This document shows, one piece after another, positions 7,173 to 10,177 of a DNA stretch of 10,177 nucleotides (positions are counted from its first letter, which is position 1; each line of letters begins with the position of its first letter). Source of the stretch: Caulobacterales bacterium RIFOXYB1_FULL_67_16 (GTDB lineage: Bacteria > Pseudomonadota > Alphaproteobacteria > Caulobacterales > Caulobacteraceae); the NCBI GenBank assembly GCA_001796045.1, contig MGLN01000069.1:115-10291 (forward strand), in the 5' to 3' direction. Made by a program: the position numbers and the translations under genes. The notes beneath the pieces are model-generated. The model ran no database searches and was not told where the DNA came from. It saw only the letters and a list, made by a program, of their open reading frames with translations.

Positions 7173-7724
7173 TCAGCGCGGGGCGCCCGAGACGATGGCG
7201 GTGTGGGCGTTGCGGTTGCGGGCCCAGGCGTCCTCGTTCGAACCCTCGGCGATCGGCCGTTCCTTGCCGTAGCTGATGGTGTCGATGCGCGCGGCGGGCA
7301 CGCCGCGGTTGATCAGATAGGTGCGCACGGCCTCGGCGCGGCGGGCGCCCAAGGCCAGATTGTATTCGCGCGTGCCGCGCTCGTCGGCATTGCCTTCGAT
7401 ACGAACGGTCACCTGCGGATAGCGCGCCAGCCACTGGGCCTGGGCGTCCAGACGCGGCGTGGCTTCCGGACGGACTTCATAGGAATCCAAGTCGAAATAG
7501 ATCCGGTCGCCGACGTTGACGACGAAGTCCTGCTCCGATCCAGGAGCGGCGGCGCCCATGTTGCCGCCCGAGACGGGGCCGGTCGGCGCGGTCGGATAGG
7601 CGGGACCGGTCGGGGCGGTCGGGGTCGTCGGCACGGCGCCTTCCACCGGCTTGCGGGCGCAGGCCGCCATGGCGGCGACGGCGCAGCCGACCAGGGCCAG
7701 GGTGAGGATGCGGGATTTCTTCAT
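7173..7724 (-). CDS. pal: Peptidoglycan-associated outer-membrane lipoprotein Pal
   Basis: Pal is anchored in the outer membrane by its lipid and binds diaminopimelate in peptidoglycan through an OmpA-like domain. TolB competes for it and TolA/Q/R drive its relocation to the septum. The 183-residue protein has a lipoprotein signal peptide with MAAC (Cys22) as the likely lipobox; LVGC (Cys14) is a second match but would leave a very short signal. Residue +2 after Cys22 is Ala, fitting outer-membrane sorting. A Pro/Thr/Gly-rich linker containing two TAPTGP copies (about 30-55) precedes the OmpA domain, with IYFDLDSYEVRPEA and the peptidoglycan-binding NADERGTREYNLALGARRA signature. ATG 7724 is preceded by AGGAGA (7737-7732). 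It lies 115 bases after tolB. Confidence 0.97.
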   Translation of the reverse strand: MKKSRILTLALVGCAVAAMAACARKPVEGAVPTTPTAPTGPAYPTAPTGPVSGGNMGAAAPGSEQDFVVNVGDRIYFDLDSYEVRPEATPRLDAQAQWLARYPQVTVRIEGNADERGTREYNLALGARRAEAVRTYLINRGVPAARIDTISYGKERPIAEGSNEDAWARNRNAHTAIVSGAPR

Positions 7725-7772
7725 CGGGTCGTCTCCTGAAATCGAAATGAGGACGGCGGCCTCAAGCGTGGC

Positions 7773-7778
7773 CTTATA
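7773..7778 (-). promoter_or_regulatory. Possible -10 element ahead of pal
   Basis: In the 115-base tolB-pal gap the minus strand reads CAATATAAGG, an A+T-rich patch in otherwise G+C-rich DNA. TATAAG matches four or five bases of a sigma-70 -10 element and would start transcription about 40 bases before the pal ATG. No good -35 lies at the right distance, so a separate pal promoter is only a possibility. Confidence 0.25.
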
Positions 7779-7830
7779 TTGTGACGGGTGCGGTTCCGAT
7801 ATGACAGTGCGAATAACAGTTTGTTGACCG

Positions 7831-7848
7831 GCCTCGGGATCACGAGGC
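7831..7848 (-). other. Hairpin overlapping the tolB stop codon
   Basis: GCCTCG and CGAGGC form a perfect 6-pair stem with a 6-base loop that contains the tolB TGA. No T-run follows on the minus strand, so it is not a standard terminator. It might protect the tolB mRNA end or tune pal expression relative to tolB, or be chance. Confidence 0.3.
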
Positions 7849-9213
7849 GCAGCTGTCCGGTCCCTGGCCGACGCCGATATTGGCCGGGGGGGCGTCCAGC
7901 AGGGGCGACCAGGCCGGGTCCGTGCCGCGGCCGTTGTAGCCCGCCTGGGCCACGACCCGACCCGACAGGTCCACGGTCCACAGCCGGGTGTCCCCGCCCC
8001 GCGTCTGGCGGGCGAACATCACATAGCGGCCGTTGGGCGCCCAGTTCGGCCCCTCCTCGAAATAGCTGGACGACAGGATGCGTTCGCCCGATCCATCGGC
8101 GTTCATCACCCCGGTCGAGAACCGCCCGCCCGACTGTTTGGTGAAGGCGATCAGATTGCCGGTCGGGCTCCACGACGGGGCCGTATAGACCCCGCCGCCG
8201 CGCGAGATCGGCCGCTGACCCGATCCGTCGGCCCGCATCACATACAGGCGCGCCGTGCCCGACCGATCCGAGTTGAACACGATCTGGCTGCCGTCCGGGC
8301 TGAAGGACGGCGAGGTGTCGATACCCGGATCCGAGGTCAGGCGCGACAGCTGCCGGCTGCGCAGGTCCATCACATAGATGTCGGTATTGCCGCCCCGGAT
8401 GATCGAGAAGGCCAGCTTGTTGCCGTCGTTCGAGAAGCGCGGCGCCAGCACCTGGCCGTCGAACTCGCCCAGGCTTTCGGTGCGGCCGGTCGTCAGATTG
8501 CGCAGATAGATCCGGCTGTAGTCCTTGCCCAGCGCCACATAGGTGATCTCGTCCGGCTGCGAGATCGAGAAGCGCGGCGACATGATCACCTCGTCGCCCT
8601 GGGTCAGATAGGTGGGGTTGAACCCGTCCTGGTCGGCGATGGTCAGACGATTGATCCGGTTCAGCTGGGTCCCCTCTTCGGAGACGAACAGGACACGGGA
8701 ATCGAAGAAGCCCGCTTCGCCGGTCATCCGCTGATAGATGACGTCGGAAATCTTGTGAGCGATCCGGCGCCACTGCTCCTGGGTGGCGGTGAACTGATAG
8801 CTGACCAGCTGACACTGGCGGTAGGGGTCATACAGGCGGAAACCCACGTCCAGCCGGTTGTCCGCCCGCGGCGTCACCGCCCCGTACAACACCGCCTGGG
8901 CGCCGATCTGGGTCCACTGCGGAAAGTTGGGCGCATTGGCCAGGGTCAGCCCGGTCTCGATGAAGCCGGCCGGGTCCAGCGGCTCGAAGAAGCCCGACCG
9001 CCGCAGATTGCCGCTGACCACATTGGAGATGTCCGCGCCGTGATCGCCGGTGAAGGGGACGATCGCGATCTGGAGGGGTTTGAGCACGCCCTGATCGATC
9101 TCGACCTCGACCGGCTGCCCCGTCTGGGCCGGCGTCGTCTGAGCCTGGGTCTGGGCTGAGGAGACGGTCATCGCCAAGGCGGCGGCCGAGGCCAGAAGAA
9201 GGTTCAGACGCAT
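7840..9213 (-). CDS. tolB: Periplasmic Tol-Pal system protein TolB
   Basis: TolB is the periplasmic beta-propeller that binds Pal and, through its N-terminal segment, TolA, releasing Pal from peptidoglycan contact in a force-dependent cycle. The 457-residue protein has a signal peptide (MRLNLLLASAAALAMTVSSA, cleavage probably near AQA at about residue 25). Next is the N-terminal alpha/beta domain (IDQGVLKPLQIAIVPF near its start), then a C-terminal propeller with PD40-type repeats such as PSFSPDGSQIVFNSDRSG, PSWSPTGNLIAFTKQSGG and PNWAPNGRYVMFARQ. ATG 9213 has GGGAG (9224-9220) six bases upstream. Its upstream neighbour tolA is 417 bases away because a plus-strand antitoxin-like gene lies between them, so tolB needs either its own promoter in 9214-9334 or read-through from tolA antisense to that gene. 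Confidence 0.97.
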   Translation of the reverse strand: MRLNLLLASAAALAMTVSSAQTQAQTTPAQTGQPVEVEIDQGVLKPLQIAIVPFTGDHGADISNVVSGNLRRSGFFEPLDPAGFIETGLTLANAPNFPQWTQIGAQAVLYGAVTPRADNRLDVGFRLYDPYRQCQLVSYQFTATQEQWRRIAHKISDVIYQRMTGEAGFFDSRVLFVSEEGTQLNRINRLTIADQDGFNPTYLTQGDEVIMSPRFSISQPDEITYVALGKDYSRIYLRNLTTGRTESLGEFDGQVLAPRFSNDGNKLAFSIIRGGNTDIYVMDLRSRQLSRLTSDPGIDTSPSFSPDGSQIVFNSDRSGTARLYVMRADGSGQRPISRGGGVYTAPSWSPTGNLIAFTKQSGGRFSTGVMNADGSGERILSSSYFEEGPNWAPNGRYVMFARQTRGGDTRLWTVDLSGRVVAQAGYNGRGTDPAWSPLLDAPPANIGVGQGPDSCAS

Positions 9214-9268
9214 GACTTGCTCCCGTAAGTCTTGAAGGATCGCCGCCCCTTATCGCCGGGTCGTATGA

Positions 9269-9292
9269 CATTCGCCAGCTTCAAGGCGAATG
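9269..9292. promoter_or_regulatory. Perfect inverted repeat between tolB and the antitoxin-like gene (candidate operator)
   Basis: CATTCGCC (9269-9276) and GGCGAATG (9285-9292) are exact 8-base reverse complements separated by 8 bases (AGCTTCAA). The element lies between the two divergent genes, 43 bases before the antitoxin ATG at 9335 and 55 bases before the tolB ATG. RHH-fold antitoxins usually repress their own promoters by binding such repeats, so this is a reasonable autoregulatory operator. It could equally fold as an RNA hairpin in a tolA-tolB read-through transcript. Confidence 0.45.
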
Positions 9293-9334
9293 GGGCGACT
9301 TTCGGGACGACCGTTCTTTGATGGGATGAGCGCA

Positions 9335-9580
9335 ATGCGATATGCTCGATCCACGCGCACCACCCTCGTCATCGACGATGATGTCTTGAACGCCGCTGAG
9401 GCTATTGCGGCGCAAGAAGGCCAAACGGTCGGCCAGGTCGTCTCAGACCTTGCGCGACAGACGCTGCAAATGTCGGCGAAGAGCGTTCAGTTCCGCAACG
9501 GCGTAGCGCTACTGCCGGACCGGCCCGGATCGATCGTGACGACAGAAGACGTCAATTTGCTCCGCGACGAACTTCCTTGA
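9335..9580 (+). CDS. VapB/CopG-type (ribbon-helix-helix) antitoxin-like protein, no toxin alongside
   Basis: The 81-residue product has the typical antitoxin beginning: a strand RTTLVIDDDVL followed by helices NAAEAIAAQEGQTVGQVVSDLARQ, the ribbon-helix-helix DNA-binding pattern of VapB-like proteins. The C-terminal part, PDRPGSIVTTEDVNLLRDEL, matches the ending seen in that group (rPG..vT.e.V..L.eE). I chose ATG 9335 because homology begins shortly after it and a weak GGGATGAG lies just upstream. In-frame ATGs at 9326 and 9290 are alternatives, the last lying inside the inverted repeat. It is the only well-supported plus-strand gene here. No PIN-domain or other toxin gene follows: the stop is 50 bases from the tolA stop. 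My count gives about 60% G+C, a little below the neighbours, which hints at transfer. In vivo partner and targets are unknown. Confidence 0.8.
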   Translation: MRYARSTRTTLVIDDDVLNAAEAIAAQEGQTVGQVVSDLARQTLQMSAKSVQFRNGVALLPDRPGSIVTTEDVNLLRDELP

Positions 9581-9630
9581 CATAAAAGGGCGGGCGAGCG
9601 GGTCTTCAACTGATCAGCCACGCCTGACGC

Positions 9631-10177
9631 TCAGCGATTGCGGCAGGCCCGTTCCGTATTGAACGTCGGCCGATAGGCGCCGCCGGGAAACCCTGCGGGC
9701 ACGTCGAACGGCGCGGTCTGGCGCAAGGCCCGCAAAGCGCCGTCGGCGGCGGCGCGATAGACCGAAGACGACTGCGGATTGATCAGCGTCGGCCCCCGGG
9801 TGATCCGCCCGTCCGCCGACAGGGTCAGCTCCACCTGGATGCGCAACTGGTCCGCGCCCGGGATGTCGCAGGGTAGGACCCAGTTCGGATAGACCTGGTT
9901 GAAGATGGCCGTCACCTGCGGCCCGGTCGCCTGGGAGGCGCTGCCCGAGCCCTGCTGACCCGTCGCCGGGCGTCCGCGTTGGCTGGTGTTGCGCGTCGGT
10001 CCCGCCAGGGCGTCCAGGTCCAGGCTGGGCTCGTCCCGCCTGGGCGCAGGCCGGGCCGGGGTTGGCGGGGTCGGACGGGGCGGGGTGGGTCGAGCCTTCT
10101 CCGGTGTCGGCGGGGCGGGCCGGGGCGGGGTGGGACGCGGCGTCGGCGTTGGATGCGGGGTCGGACGAGGCGGCGCG
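9631..10177 (-). CDS. tolA: Tol-Pal system protein TolA, C-terminal part (runs off the right edge)
   Basis: TolA is anchored in the inner membrane with TolQ/TolR and reaches through the periplasm to contact TolB, Pal and CpoB. The frame is open from the right edge to TGA 9633-9631, about 182 residues. The visible part begins with a Pro/Thr/Arg-rich stretch (repeated RPTPPRP-like units, roughly 10177-10030), a short linker (DEPSLDLDALAGPTRNTSQR), and the globular C-terminal domain: QVTAIFNQVYPNWVLPCDIP, LRIQVELTLSADGRITRGP, SSVYRAAADGALRALRQTAP and the final ERACRNR. Two cysteines (in LPCDIP and ERACRNR) could pair. The N-terminal membrane helix is outside the window; the frame has no in-window start because it continues beyond it. 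The Pro-rich spacer differs from the Ala/Lys helical rod of enterobacterial TolA. tolR and tolQ are expected to the right. Confidence 0.9.
   Translation of the reverse strand, partial: APPRPTPHPTPTPRPTPPRPAPPTPEKARPTPPRPTPPTPARPAPRRDEPSLDLDALAGPTRNTSQRGRPATGQQGSGSASQATGPQVTAIFNQVYPNWVLPCDIPGADQLRIQVELTLSADGRITRGPTLINPQSSSVYRAAADGALRALRQTAPFDVPAGFPGGAYRPTFNTERACRNR
10023..10177 (-). repeat. Degenerate Pro-Thr/Pro-Arg codon repeat in tolA
   Basis: Minus-strand codons spell repeated units of Arg-Pro-Thr-Pro and Pro-Arg-Pro (for example PTPRPTPPRPAP and ARPTPPRPTPPTPARPAP), written with CCG, CCC, CGT and ACC codons. The DNA is a low-complexity C-rich tract on the coding strand that continues past the right edge. 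Such tracts change length easily by slippage while keeping the frame. Confidence 0.8.

Noticed and set aside
7824..7829. TTGACC -35-like element on the plus strand near the tolB end
   Set aside because: No -10 partner in the following G+C-rich tolB coding sequence, and it faces antisense to tolB.
9577..9582. Perfect -35 hexamer TTGACA at the end of the antitoxin-like gene, plus strand
   Set aside because: No -10 element lies 15-19 bases downstream, and the direction would run antisense into tolA. Likely chance overlap with the stop codon.
9581..9630. Possible VapC toxin remnant after the antitoxin-like gene
   Set aside because: Only 50 bases separate the stop codon from the tolA stop, and no PIN-domain motif can be read in any plus-strand frame there or in the frames overlapping tolA.

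Overview
The window is about two-thirds G+C, densely packed and almost entirely coded on the minus strand. Gene content and order (tolA, tolB, pal, cpoB, tilS, ftsH), a Pro/Thr-rich TolA and the FtsH, Pal and TilS sequence styles point to the chromosome of an alphaproteobacterium of the Caulobacterales, most likely Brevundimonas or a close relative. This placement is from recognition, not a database search.

Reading in the direction of transcription (right to left): the C-terminal half of tolA enters from the right edge (10177 to 9631). A small plus-strand VapB-like antitoxin gene (9335-9580) sits between tolA and tolB. Then come tolB (9213-7840) and pal (7724-7173), and a strong rho-independent terminator (7143-7109). 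After it comes a second cluster: a DUF3667 zinc-ribbon membrane protein (7059-5947), cpoB (5903-5055), tilS (5064-3757, overlapping cpoB) and ftsH (3707-1746), closed by a second strong terminator (1718-1689). The left end holds a third unit: an acyltransferase-3 family membrane protein (1524-313) followed by the start of a small unknown membrane protein (252 to the left edge).

TolA, TolB, Pal and CpoB belong to the Tol-Pal envelope system, which links inner membrane, peptidoglycan and outer membrane and supports outer-membrane constriction at division. TilS makes lysidine at the wobble base of tRNA-Ile(CAU), and FtsH is the membrane AAA+ zinc protease. Both often neighbour tol-pal in alphaproteobacteria.

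The ordinary genes are intact and conventional. The notable points are the two departures from a simple tol-pal operon: an orphan antitoxin-like gene on the opposite strand between tolA and tolB, next to a perfect 8+8 inverted repeat, and a DUF3667 gene plus terminator separating pal from cpoB. I see no RNA genes, CRISPR array, insertion sequence or clearly new multi-gene system.
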